From Gramella sp. MAR_2010_147 (GTDB lineage Bacteria > Bacteroidota > Bacteroidia > Flavobacteriales > Flavobacteriaceae), in the NCBI RefSeq assembly GCF_900105135.1, contig NZ_LT629741.1:2953001-3017000 (forward strand): a DNA stretch of 64,000 nt. Reading direction: 5' to 3'. The first letter of the stretch is position 1; each line of letters starts with the position of its first letter. The notes below the pieces were generated by a model, which had not been told where the DNA came from, made no database searches, and saw only the letters and a list, made by a program, of their open reading frames with translations. Made by a program: the position numbers and the translations under genes. This document shows, in pieces, positions 52,828 to 61,380 of the stretch.

Positions 52828-54147
52828 ATGAATCAAAAAAAAACTTATAGAACGGCATTTATTTTCCTAACCATACTCTTCTTTTTATGGGGGTTTATAA
52901 CGGTTCTCGTCGATTCTTTGATACCCCGGCTAAGGGAAGTGTTTACCTTAAGCTATTTTCAAGCTGGCATGGTTCAGTTTGCCTTTTTTGGCGCCTATTT
53001 TGTGCTTTCCATCCCGGCTGGATATATTCTTTCAAAAATAGGATATAAGAAAGGTATTATTCTAGGGCTTATTACAATGGCTGTGGGAAGTTTACTCTTT
53101 TATCCGGCGGCCTCCATGCGGGTATTCGGTATTTTTATGCTCGCTTATTTTATGCTGGCTGCTGGAATTACGGTATTGCAGGTAGCTGCTAATCCATATG
53201 TCACAGTATTAGGTCCTGAGCGAACAGCATCAAGTCGGCTTAACCTGTCTCAGGCATTTAATTCACTTGGTACCGCTCTAGCTCCGGCGATTGGAGCATT
53301 GTTTATCCTTAAAGATCGGGTAATGGCAACAGCTGAAATTGAATCTCTGAGCGAGGCTGCCAAAACTGATTACTATATTAATGAAGCCGCTGCCGTACAG
53401 GTGCCCTTTCTTGGAATTGCTGGTTTTATAGGTGTTATTGCTTTAGTCTTTGTATTCGTCAATCTCCCTAAGATTGGAAATACCGCTGCCTCTAATGATT
53501 ATTTACCTGTCTTGAAAAACAGGAATTTGATGATGGGAGCCTTTGGGATTTTTTTCTATGTTGGGGCTGAAGTAGCCTTAGGTAGTTATATGGTCAACTA
53601 TTTTTTAAGCCTGGATTTGGCTGAGACAGTTAGAAATACGCCTTTTATGGGCACTATTGCTGAGTGGGTGTTGAATTCCAGAATAACCGCCTCCAGCGAT
53701 ATGGCGGTGGTTGGCGTTTTTGTGACCTTCTACTGGACAGGAGCTATGATCGGAAGATTTATTGGTTCTTACCTGACCAAACTTATAAATCCTGCTAAAG
53801 TGCTGGTGGGTTTTGCTCTGGGTGCGGTAACAATGATCCTGATTTCTTCGTTCTCGACCGGACTCATAGCCATGTGGACGCTAATTGCCGTTGGACTCTT
53901 TAATTCTATTATGTTTCCAACGATATTCAGTTTGGCCCTTGATGGTCTAGGGAATGATAAACCTCAGGGTTCAGGAGTTCTTTGTACTATGATTGTTGGA
54001 GGAGCCATTATTCCTCCACTGTTTGGATTCTTAACCGATTCCTTTGGATTTGACAAGGCTTTTCTCATAGTTATTTTATGTTATGCTTATATATTCTTCT
54101 ATGGTTATAGAAATAAATCAAATAAAATAGAAGCTACCATTAGATAG
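52828..54147 (+). CDS. FucP-type sugar:H+ symporter (major facilitator superfamily)
   Basis: The 439-residue permease has 12 membrane segments. N-terminal FLTILFFLWGFITVLVDSLI followed by PRLREVFTLSYFQAGMVQFA and FGAYFVLSIPAGYILSKIGY matches the L-fucose permease group, as does QVAANPYVTVLGPERTASSR. It would carry the released monosaccharide (fucose, galactose, glucose or a uronate) into the cytoplasm; the sugar is not predictable. It lies 9 bp before the DUF6807 gene. Confidence 0.9.
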   Translation: MNQKKTYRTAFIFLTILFFLWGFITVLVDSLIPRLREVFTLSYFQAGMVQFAFFGAYFVLSIPAGYILSKIGYKKGIILGLITMAVGSLLFYPAASMRVFGIFMLAYFMLAAGITVLQVAANPYVTVLGPERTASSRLNLSQAFNSLGTALAPAIGALFILKDRVMATAEIESLSEAAKTDYYINEAAAVQVPFLGIAGFIGVIALVFVFVNLPKIGNTAASNDYLPVLKNRNLMMGAFGIFFYVGAEVALGSYMVNYFLSLDLAETVRNTPFMGTIAEWVLNSRITASSDMAVVGVFVTFYWTGAMIGRFIGSYLTKLINPAKVLVGFALGAVTMILISSFSTGLIAMWTLIAVGLFNSIMFPTIFSLALDGLGNDKPQGSGVLCTMIVGGAIIPPLFGFLTDSFGFDKAFLIVILCYAYIFFYGYRNKSNKIEATIR

Positions 54148-54155
54148 TATCATTT

Positions 54156-55094
54156 ATGATTTTTCATATCCGATATTTTGGAATTATTTTATTCATTTTA
54201 GGTCCTTTCTCTTTAACCGGACAGGAATTTGAGTTTTTAGAAACGAAGGAGGGGATTTCGCTTTTAGAAAATGATAATCCCAGATTTTTCTATCGGACTG
54301 TTCCGGTAGATATTAATAGTCGTTTTGTTAGAGCCAATTATATCCATCCACTGTACGGACTTGATGGAGAATTGCTAACCGAAGATTTTCCCGATGATCA
54401 CCCCCATCATCATGGAATTTTCTGGTCATGGCATCAATTGTATGCTGAAGGTAAAAGGATTGGAGATCCTTGGCTTAATGAAGGTATCGAATGGAAAGTA
54501 ATTAAAACCGAAACGCAGGTCAGGTGTAAGAAAGCCGTCCTTAATTCAGAAATCTTGTGGATGGATACCCTGAACTCCAGAGCAGTGCTAAAAGAAAATC
54601 TTACCATTACTTTCAATCGCGTGGAGAAAGACGCTTATACGTTAGAATTTGAAATTAAACTGAAAGCCCTTTTAGATGGAGTAGCCATTGGAGGATCTGA
54701 AGATGACAAAGGTTATGGTGGATTTTCAGCCAGGTTAAGATTGCCGGAAGATGTTAGTTTTCATAGTGTTGGGGGTAATGTGGAACCACAAAATTTACCG
54801 GTTACGGCAGGACCTTGGATGAATATTTCAGGAATATGTAATTCTCAGGTGGTTATGATGGGAGAACCAGAAAATCTAAGTAGATATCAGGGATGGATTC
54901 TTAGAAGTGCCAATAGTATGCAAAATATGGCTTTTCCAGGCCAAACTCCTCTTGACATAAAGAAAGGGGACACAATATCTTTTCGCAATCAATTATTGGT
55001 ACATCGTAATTTAAGTAGGGAGAAAATAATGGTTCATTACCTAAAATTTAGGGGAGATATGTTTTTTAAAAATAGGTCGGGTCTTGAAAATTAA
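54156..55094 (+). CDS. DUF6807 (PmoA-like) family secreted protein
   Basis: The 312-residue protein has a signal peptide (LFILGPFSLTGQ). It contains the family's FVRANYIHPLYGLDGELLTE, then FPDDHPHHHGIFWSWHQLYA with its histidine cluster, and a C-terminal FRNQLLVHRNLSREKI. The PmoA-like name is historical; the family occurs beside Gfo/Idh/MocA oxidoreductases and sugar enzymes in Bacteroidetes and Planctomycetes. The His cluster could bind metal. It is cotranscribed with the permease. Confidence 0.82.
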   Translation: MIFHIRYFGIILFILGPFSLTGQEFEFLETKEGISLLENDNPRFFYRTVPVDINSRFVRANYIHPLYGLDGELLTEDFPDDHPHHHGIFWSWHQLYAEGKRIGDPWLNEGIEWKVIKTETQVRCKKAVLNSEILWMDTLNSRAVLKENLTITFNRVEKDAYTLEFEIKLKALLDGVAIGGSEDDKGYGGFSARLRLPEDVSFHSVGGNVEPQNLPVTAGPWMNISGICNSQVVMMGEPENLSRYQGWILRSANSMQNMAFPGQTPLDIKKGDTISFRNQLLVHRNLSREKIMVHYLKFRGDMFFKNRSGLEN

Positions 55095-55125
55095 AATTAT
55101 TAATAAACAATGTAAATTATAAGTA

Positions 55126-55899
55126 ATGAAAAATTTTATCTTTTTTATATTGATCATAATGTCTGTAGGGGTTGCAGCACAAAAAAGCCCAACACTTTTT
55201 TTAATTGGTGACTCCACCATGGCGGATAAAGAAAATCCAGAAACTAATCCTCAGTATGGATGGGGACAATTGCTTCCTGAGCTTATGACAACAGGTATTC
55301 AAATTGAAAATCATGCGGTAAACGGTAGAAGTAGTCGAAGCTTCATTTTGGAGGGACGTTGGGAAGAGGTGAAAAGTAAATTGAAACCCGGTGATTTCGT
55401 ATTTATCCAGTTTGGTCATAACGATCAGAAAATTGCGGATCCGAAAAAGTTTACCAATCCTTATACACAATATAGGGCCAATCTCGAAAGATACGTTAAG
55501 GAGACCCGGCAAAAAAATGCTCATGCTGTTTTACTAACCTCTATTGTTCGCCGGAACTTCAATGAAGATGGATCATTGATCGATACACATGGCGAATATC
55601 CTCTGGTAACAAGAATGGTCGCTAGGGATCTGGAGGTGCCTTTTGTAGACATGCAATTGTTTACTGAGCAGCTGGAAATAGCCTTTGGTCCCGAGGCTAC
55701 AAAAAGTTTACACCTTCATATTGAACCCGGAGAAAATGACTATGTGCCAAAAGGAATGGAGGACAATACTCATCTGTCGAGGAAGGGAGCTATTCTTGTG
55801 TCTACCTTGGCTCTTCAGGAATTAGTCCGGTTGGATCATGAACTCAAAAGGTATATAAGACCAGAAGTCTTGAAGATAAATCCTTTTGAAAAAGATTAA
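55126..55899 (+). CDS. Rhamnogalacturonan acetylesterase-like enzyme (CE12)
   Basis: The 257-residue secreted SGNH esterase has the usual block order: signal peptide ending GVAAQ, block I TLFLIGDSTMADK (Ser30), block II NHAVNGRSSRSF, block III FIQFGHNDQK and block V DNTHLSRKGA. The spacing and GRSSRSFILEGRW are characteristic of CE12 enzymes that remove acetyl groups from rhamnogalacturonan or xylan. It supports an acetylated pectic or uronate-containing substrate. The 3' residues include a basic helix. Confidence 0.92.
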   Translation: MKNFIFFILIIMSVGVAAQKSPTLFLIGDSTMADKENPETNPQYGWGQLLPELMTTGIQIENHAVNGRSSRSFILEGRWEEVKSKLKPGDFVFIQFGHNDQKIADPKKFTNPYTQYRANLERYVKETRQKNAHAVLLTSIVRRNFNEDGSLIDTHGEYPLVTRMVARDLEVPFVDMQLFTEQLEIAFGPEATKSLHLHIEPGENDYVPKGMEDNTHLSRKGAILVSTLALQELVRLDHELKRYIRPEVLKINPFEKD

Positions 55900-56035
55900 A
55901 TCAGAACTCAATAAAACAGAAGCAATATCTCTGTTACATTCTTTAATTTTTTGAGAGCATAACATAGATATGCATTTTAGAATAACCTGGTTTAATAATA
56001 CTTATAATTTTAGAGAGAAAAACCTAATCACGATT

Positions 56036-57238
56036 ATGGCAAAAATTTTTGAACAAAGCTGGAGGTGGTACGGGCCTCATGATCCTGTATGTCTTTCCAC
56101 TATTAAACAGGCTGGAGCAAACGGAGTGGTGACTGCACTGCACCATATTCCTGTAGGTGAAGTTTGGACTACTGAAGAAATTCAAAAACGAAAAACTTTG
56201 CTGGAGACAAGTAATAAAAAAAATCCGTTTCCTCTTTACTGGAATGTGGTTGAAAGTTTGCCAGTTCATGAATATATCAAGCAGGGGAGACCAGAACGGG
56301 ATGAACTGATTGAAAAGTATAAGAAAAGCCTGAGGAATCTTGGGAAGGAGGGAATTACCAGAATATGCTACAATTTTATGCCGGTTTTGGATTGGTTACG
56401 TACCAATGTTCAGTTTAAACTGGATGATGGAAGTACGGCGCTTCTGCACGATAAAAAAGATCTTGTAATCTTCGACCTTTTTATTCTGAGAAGAGAAAAT
56501 GCAGAAAAGGATTATGAAATAGCTTTGGTTGCCGAAGCTAAAGCAAAATACTCTAAAATGAGTTATGAGGAATTAGAAACACTTAAAAATAGTCTAATGA
56601 TGGCTTTGCCAGGTGATGAGAAAGGCTTTACGCTCGACAAGCTAAGAAAATGCGTAAAAGAATATAAAAATATTAATGCAGAGGAGTTGCGGGAGAATCT
56701 TATATACTTTCTAAAAGAAGTGATCCCTGTTGCAGAAGAGGCCGGAATCAATATGGCTATTCATCCAGATGATCCGCCATGGGCGGTAATGGGACTACCC
56801 AGAGTTGTAAGCACTTCAGAAGATCTGGAATATATCTTTAAAACTGTCCCTTCAATACAGAATGGTCTGACTTTTTGCAGTGGAAGTCTAGGAGCTAAAG
56901 AGGAGAATAATCTTAACGAAATCATTACTAAATTTTATAAAAGAATACATTTTGTGCACCTACGTTCAGTACAAAGAGAGGAAAATGCCCGGTTTTATGA
57001 AGCAAATCATCTCGAAGGAAGTGCTGGGATGTTTTGTCTGGTAAAGACTTTCTATGAAATGAAAGAAAAATACTTAACGGAGCCTATACCGATGCGGCCT
57101 GATCATGGACATCAAATGCTTCAGGACCTTGATAAACAATCTTATCCAGGTTATTCAGCAATTGGTCGTCTTCGGGGTTTGGCAGAAATACGTGGACTTG
57201 AATATGGAATTTTAAATTATATGCAAACGTTAAAATAA
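56036..57238 (+). CDS. uxuA: Mannonate dehydratase
   Basis: The ATG at 56036 (MAKIFEQSWRWYGP) gives 400 residues, the family's length; an ATG at 55970 would add an unusual leader. UxuA motifs are WRWYGPHDPVCLSTIKQAGA, GVVTALHHIPVGEVWT, then MAIHPDDPPWAVMGLPRVVS, HLRSVQRE and PMRPDHGHQMLQDL with metal-binding His/Asp. It converts D-mannonate to 2-keto-3-deoxygluconate in the cytoplasm. Its stop overlaps the start of the SDR gene (TAATG), indicating translational coupling. Confidence 0.95.
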   Translation: MAKIFEQSWRWYGPHDPVCLSTIKQAGANGVVTALHHIPVGEVWTTEEIQKRKTLLETSNKKNPFPLYWNVVESLPVHEYIKQGRPERDELIEKYKKSLRNLGKEGITRICYNFMPVLDWLRTNVQFKLDDGSTALLHDKKDLVIFDLFILRRENAEKDYEIALVAEAKAKYSKMSYEELETLKNSLMMALPGDEKGFTLDKLRKCVKEYKNINAEELRENLIYFLKEVIPVAEEAGINMAIHPDDPPWAVMGLPRVVSTSEDLEYIFKTVPSIQNGLTFCSGSLGAKEENNLNEIITKFYKRIHFVHLRSVQREENARFYEANHLEGSAGMFCLVKTFYEMKEKYLTEPIPMRPDHGHQMLQDLDKQSYPGYSAIGRLRGLAEIRGLEYGILNYMQTLK

Positions 57239-58044
57239 TGAGAGATCTAAAAGGGAAAGTAGCGGTAATAACTGGAGGAAATGGAGTGCTGGGTGGAGCC
57301 ATAGCGATGGGTTTTGCAGAGAAAGGTATTCGAGTAGGAATTTTGGGAAGGAACGAGAAAACTGTAAATAAAAGGGTTAATGAAATAAAACAAAAAGGAG
57401 GAGCCGCAATGGCTTTGGTAGCCAACGTGTTAGACCGAGAAAAGCTCACATTGGCAAAAGAAGCTCTTGAAAAGGAATTTGATAAAATTGATATTCTGGT
57501 AAATGCTGCAGGTGGAAATATGAAAGGAGCGACAATTACTCCAAAACAGACTATTTTCGACCTGGATATTGATGATTTCGATAAGGTAAACCAATTAAAT
57601 TTAAAAGGAACCGTATTACCCACGATCGTCTTTGGCAAATCCATGACCGAGCAGAAAAGAGGAAGTATTATTAATATTTCTTCAATGGCAGCGGAGCGAG
57701 CTCTTACAAGAGTAATGGGATATTCTACAGCCAAAGCAGCTATAGATAATTTTACAAAATGGCTGGCAATTGAAATGACTCAGAAATATGGTGATGGAAT
57801 TCGCGTAAACGCCATTGCTCCAGGATTTTTTATTGGTGATCAGAACAGAGAGCTTTTATTAAAAGCAGACGGCAGCCCTACTGAAAGAGGAGAGAATATT
57901 GTTAATCAAACACCTATGAAACGCTTTGGGAAACCGGAAGAATTACAAGGAGTCGCCAACTGGCTTGCGAGTTCAGAATCTTCATTCGTGACAGGGATCG
58001 TAGTCCCCGTAGATGGAGGTTTTGGTGCTTTTAGTGGCGTTTAA
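57238..58044 (+). CDS. SDR oxidoreductase, probable D-mannonate oxidoreductase (fructuronate reductase)
   Basis: The 268-residue short-chain dehydrogenase has VAVITGGNGVLGGAIAMGFA (cofactor-binding), NAAGGNMKGATITP, INISSMAAERAL (catalytic Ser) and YSTAKAAIDNFTKW (YxxxK). Sharing a TAATG junction with uxuA, it most likely reduces fructuronate to mannonate with NAD(P)H, as SDR replacements for UxuB do in Bacteroidetes. A ketodeoxygluconate or gluconate dehydrogenase role is the alternative. Uronate isomerase and KDG kinase are not in the window. Confidence 0.85.
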   Translation: MRDLKGKVAVITGGNGVLGGAIAMGFAEKGIRVGILGRNEKTVNKRVNEIKQKGGAAMALVANVLDREKLTLAKEALEKEFDKIDILVNAAGGNMKGATITPKQTIFDLDIDDFDKVNQLNLKGTVLPTIVFGKSMTEQKRGSIINISSMAAERALTRVMGYSTAKAAIDNFTKWLAIEMTQKYGDGIRVNAIAPGFFIGDQNRELLLKADGSPTERGENIVNQTPMKRFGKPEELQGVANWLASSESSFVTGIVVPVDGGFGAFSGV

Positions 58045-58177
58045 AAGATGCAAAAATCACCCTTATAATTTAAGCCTGACTTTACAGGATAGATCTCCTG
58101 ACAGTTTGTTGAAAATTACTAGAGCTAGGATTCATAATTCTTCGCAATTTTAAATACATATTAATAAAAAATTCTAG

Positions 58178-59150
58178 ATGGAAGTATATCCTATAAAATT
58201 CACTCCAATTTGTAAGCATAAATTATGGGGAGGAAATAAATTAAAATAATTATTGAATAAACCCGTCTCTGAAAATAATATCGGAGAGAGTTGGGAGATT
58301 TCTGGAGTAAAAAATAATGTGACTAAAGTTGAAAATGGGATTTACCAAAATAAGGGTCTAAATGATCTGGTTAAGCAATTTAAGGGTAAACTTTTAGGGA
58401 AAGAAAATTACCAGCGTTATGGAGAAGAATTTCCTTTATTAATCAAGTTTATAGATGCTAATGAAAATTTATCTGTGCAATTACATCCGGATGATGACTT
58501 AGCTAGAGAAAGGCATAACTCTTTTGGTAAAAACGAAATGTGGTATTTGATGGATACTGAGCAGGATTCTTTTCTCAATTTAGGATTAAAGAAAAATGTT
58601 CAAGAAACGGAAGTGCTACAGGCAATTGAGAATAACAACCTAGTTGATTTACTAAATTTCCAAAAAGTTCATCGAGGAGAATCATATTTCATCAAAGCAG
58701 GAAAAATTCATGCCATTGGAGGCGGGATAGTTTTAGCTGAAATTCAACAAACATCAGATATAACATATCGTATTTACGATTGGGGATAGAATTGATTCTA
58801 ATGGATATAGCCGTGAAATGCATCTTGAAGAGGCAAAACAAGCTATTGATTATGACAACTCATATAATTTTAACTTATCATATTCTTTTAACAACGATAA
58901 TTTTGCAGAATTAATCTCTTGTAAGTTTTTCACTACCAATATTCTCCTTATTGATAAACGATATACAAAGAATTTTTCTTTTCTCGATTCCTTTATTATC
59001 TATATATGTGTAGAGGGGAAGATAAATATAGAGGCTCATGGTAATACTTTAAATATGGAGATGGGCGAATGTATATTATTACCAGCGATATCGAACATCA
59101 TTGAATTTTTTCCGGAAGAGAAAACAAAATTACTTGAAGTTTATATTTAA
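58178..59150 (+). pseudogene. manA: Mannose-6-phosphate isomerase, broken by a stop and a frameshift
   Basis: The reading starts at ATG 58178 (MEVYPIKFTPICKHKLWGGN KLK) and hits TAA at 58247-58249 exactly where the family continues LLNKPVSENNIGESWEISGV. The main part (LSVQLHPDDDLARERHNSFG, metal-binding HPDD and a GKIHAIGGGIVLAEIQQTSD stretch) is intact to IYDW. An extra G in the run at 58782-58785 then shifts the frame, and the C-terminal third resumes one frame over (DRIDSNGYSREMHLEEAKQA). Both lesions are single events, so the gene decayed recently, unless they are sequencing errors. Confidence 0.85.
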
Positions 59151-59703
59151 CTCAATTTGATATTTAGTGTTTTTAGGTGAAAAGTTATATCAGTTCCTTA
59201 AGATTATTATGGAAATTTATTAAAACTTGGATTATTGGTCGTATATCTATTATTACACTAATTATTCTCTGGTGAACTAGAAATTTCCAAAAGTTTGATG
59301 ACACAGAACAATCGGGTTTTTTCTTTCACTTGAACGAAGTCCTATTTTGGAAGAATCTATCAAATTTAGTTTTAATCAGACGGCAGAAACCGCTATGTTT
59401 TTTTATAAGTCTTTCTCATTTTTACAATTTTTATAAACCATACGCCATAACCTGCTCCTTATCCTAGAGATTTAAAAATAAAGTTAATGACAAATAAATA
59501 AAGAGTAAGCAACCTAATTTTTCGTATCTAAAAGAATAAATATTTAAAGTTTTCTCTATAAGTATTTTGAGTTTTTATTTAAGAGAATTGTCTTTCTCTT
59601 GATAAAAATTGACCGAATTATTAAAAAGATTATTGGCTTTTTTCTGCCACCATATTTTTGATTTTTAAGGTAGTAAAGTGTTCTTTTTCATATCCTTTAT
59701 CCA

Positions 59704-59761
59704 TTTTTTAGTAAAAAACTTGCCGTTTTATGGGGACCGCGAGGGTTTTTTAGTAAAAAAC
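59704..59761. repeat. Two copies of a 15-bp palindrome, 42 bp apart
   Basis: TTTTTTAGTAAAAAAC occurs at 59704-59719 and 59746-59761. Each is a perfect palindrome around one G, and the spacing equals four helical turns. A binding or recombination site is possible. Confidence 0.55.
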
Positions 59762-59840
59762 CAAAAGCCCTTTATTACTTTACATTTTCCTTACTATCAA
59801 AAGCAGTTATTTGAGTGTATCTCCAATGAAAAATCAGCCG

Positions 59841-59862
59841 TAACCTCGCAGCGCAGGTTACC
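59841..59862. repeat. Hairpin GTAACCT / AGGTTAC
   Basis: Perfect 7-bp inverted repeat with an 8-nt GC-rich loop in otherwise AT-rich DNA. No T-run follows, so it is probably not a terminator. Confidence 0.45.
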
Positions 59863-60017
59863 CTCTTGCTTTTCCTTTTTATCGGTCTCGCCGAATTTTT
59901 TAGAAGTTAATTGGAAGGCGTTGGTTTAATAGGATTGAAAACTGATTTTAAGATGGCTGGCGCCAAAGAATTTTTTAAAATTCAATGAAATCTAAATTTT
60001 ATTGAGAATATTATAAA

Positions 60018-60049
60018 AGAAAAAAGATGACCTTAAAAAGACCACCTTT
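60018..60049 (-). terminator. Terminator after the radC-like gene
   Basis: On the minus strand AAAGGTGGTC (60049-60040) pairs with GGTCATCTTT (60032-60023) using G-U pairs, followed by a U-rich tail. Confidence 0.6.
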
Positions 60050-60072
60050 AGAAAATTAGGACAAAAAAGAGC

Positions 60073-60522
60073 TCATAGAATTCCTTCATCAGCAAAACTA
60101 AAAAAGTCACCGTCGGGGGTTAAGATTAAATGATCGAGGACTTTTATATCAAAAAGGATCGCTGCATTTTTTATTTTTTCGGTGATTCTTTTATCTGCAA
60201 TACTAGGTCTAAGGGTGCCGCTGGGATGGTTATGTGCAAGTATTATAGAGGTAGTAAGACTTTTAAGAATAACTGCAAATACAATTCTAAGATCCACAAG
60301 AGTACCGGTAATTCCTCCGGTAGAGACTTGAAAAATTCCTTTCACCTTATTAGCATTGTTAAGCAGCATGATTTTAAAACATTCCTGCAGTCCTATCTGG
60401 TCTTTATTCCATGTTTTAAATAAAAGTTCTGTAGCACAGAGGGAAGAGGTTATTTTAGGAGCCTGGGATATTTTAAAATTTCCCTGATACTTTATCGCGA
60501 TTTCATTAACTTTAGTTTTCAT
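60073..60522 (-). CDS. Short RadC-family JAB-domain protein
   Basis: The 149-residue protein carries the RadC/JAMM zinc motif (AHNHPSGTLRPSIADKRITE). It lacks the N-terminal helix-hairpin-helix region of chromosomal RadC and is about 80 residues shorter. Such short RadC proteins are typical of integrative and mobilizable elements in Bacteroidetes, where they often lie near an ssb gene as here. Their role is unclear; the old DNA-repair assignment is doubtful. It is cotranscribed or near-cotranscribed with the SSB gene, with a hairpin between them. Confidence 0.85.
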   Translation of the reverse strand: MKTKVNEIAIKYQGNFKISQAPKITSSLCATELLFKTWNKDQIGLQECFKIMLLNNANKVKGIFQVSTGGITGTLVDLRIVFAVILKSLTTSIILAHNHPSGTLRPSIADKRITEKIKNAAILFDIKVLDHLILTPDGDFFSFADEGIL

Positions 60523-60551
60523 AATTGATCATGTTAAAGTGTTAATATGAT

Positions 60552-60588
60552 AAGAGGGCGTTACCCTGAGCAAGTACGCCCTCTTTGA
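60552..60588 (-). terminator. Hairpin between ssb-like and radC-like genes
   Basis: AAGAGGGCGT (60552-60561) pairs perfectly with ACGCCCTCTT (60576-60585). On the minus strand it follows the SSB gene; the U-run is weak. Confidence 0.65.
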
Positions 60589-60597
60589 TTTTAAGCC

Positions 60598-60963
60598 TTA
60601 CGACCTGGGGCCATTTTCATTACCGGCATTATTACCTCCCAGTAAAAGAATTTCACTGGCGATAACTTCAGTAACATATCGTTTCTCACCTTCATTGGTT
60701 TCATAGGAGCGGGAGGAGAGTTTCCCTTCTATGGCGATTTCTTTTCCCTTTCCAACATAGTTTTCAATAATCTCTGCGGTTTTACCCCATGCAACGATAC
60801 TATGCCATTGGGTATCCTGTATTTTTTCGCCATTAGCATTTTTATAAAATTCATTGGTGGCCATTGAAAAGGAGGCTACTTTCTTAGCATTTTCAAGATT
60901 TTTGATCTCTGGGGCATTCCCCACGTTTCCGATTAACTGAACTTTGTTTCTAAGCGTTTTCAT
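60598..60963 (-). CDS. Single-stranded DNA-binding protein, mobile-element type
   Basis: The 121-residue OB-fold protein starts LRNKVQLIGNVGNAPEIKNL and contains VASFSMATNEFYKNANGEKI, QDTQWHSIVAWGKTAEIIEN, VGKGKEIAIEGKLSSRSYET. The acidic C-terminal tail of chromosomal SSB (DDxPF) is missing; it ends GNENGPRS. This fits an accessory SSB of a mobile element. It would coat single-stranded DNA during transfer or replication. It neighbours the short RadC gene. Confidence 0.9.
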   Translation of the reverse strand: MKTLRNKVQLIGNVGNAPEIKNLENAKKVASFSMATNEFYKNANGEKIQDTQWHSIVAWGKTAEIIENYVGKGKEIAIEGKLSSRSYETNEGEKRYVTEVIASEILLLGGNNAGNENGPRS

Positions 60964-60995
60964 AATTGAAATATTTAAATGAATAATTGATTTAC

Positions 60996-61073
60996 TTATT
61001 GTATCCTGAGCGTTTTCCTTTTTTGTTTTTTTTCTTTTTCCGCTTCAGTTTTATTGATTTGATACGATTTCAT
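60996..61073 (-). CDS. Possible 25-residue basic peptide
   Basis: The minus-strand reading MKSYQINKTEAEKEKKQKRK and on to TLRIQ lies 32 bp upstream of the SSB gene. The frame is open for about 20 codons upstream too. There is no homology support, and it may be a leader or a coding remnant. Confidence 0.25.
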   Translation of the reverse strand: MKSYQINKTEAEKEKKQKRKTLRIQ

Positions 61074-61380
61074 GGTTGCTGTTTTAAAATTTACTTCCTG
61101 TAGAGCCTTCACTGTTACCTTTTTGATGCAGATACAGTTTCAGGATTTAGAATTAGGAAGGACTTATAAAAGGGAAAGCTTAGCGGCCGGTTATGCAGTC
61201 TGGACTAACTTCTAAATCATGGTATTTTGCAATCCAAAAAGGGAAGTATAGTGAAGGCCTGGGTAAAAGTTTAAATAACCTAGAGGAGTATTAAGGGAAT
61301 ATGGAGGGGAAAAATTCTTGAGAGGAATTTTAAAATTACTATAATAGCATTCGTGCTTTTATTTAAAAAACATAAAAATT
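61074..61380. other. Intergenic stretch downstream of the lacI-type gene
   Basis: I see no gene, clear terminator or repeat here. Confidence 0.35.

Larger units (their letters stand above)
59151..60017. other. AT-rich non-coding region next to mobile-element remnants
   Basis: I find no supported gene. It contains two identical 15-bp palindromes (TTTTTTAGTAAAAAA) at 59704 and 59746 and a GTAACCT/AGGTTAC hairpin at 59841-59862. A plus-strand frame of 83 codons at 59678 has no recognisable protein character. Confidence 0.45.

Noticed and set aside
57084..57734. 216-codon minus-strand reading frame
   Set aside because: It lies antisense to uxuA and the SDR gene, both of which have strong family motifs. 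It has low-complexity hydrophobic composition and is a shadow.
59678..59929. 83-codon plus-strand frame
   Set aside because: It runs through the palindromes and the hairpin, is rich in Phe/Ser from T-rich DNA and shows no family resemblance.
60073..60522. Chromosomal DNA-repair RadC
   Set aside because: It lacks the N-terminal helix-hairpin-helix part and neighbours an accessory SSB, so a mobile-element origin is more likely.
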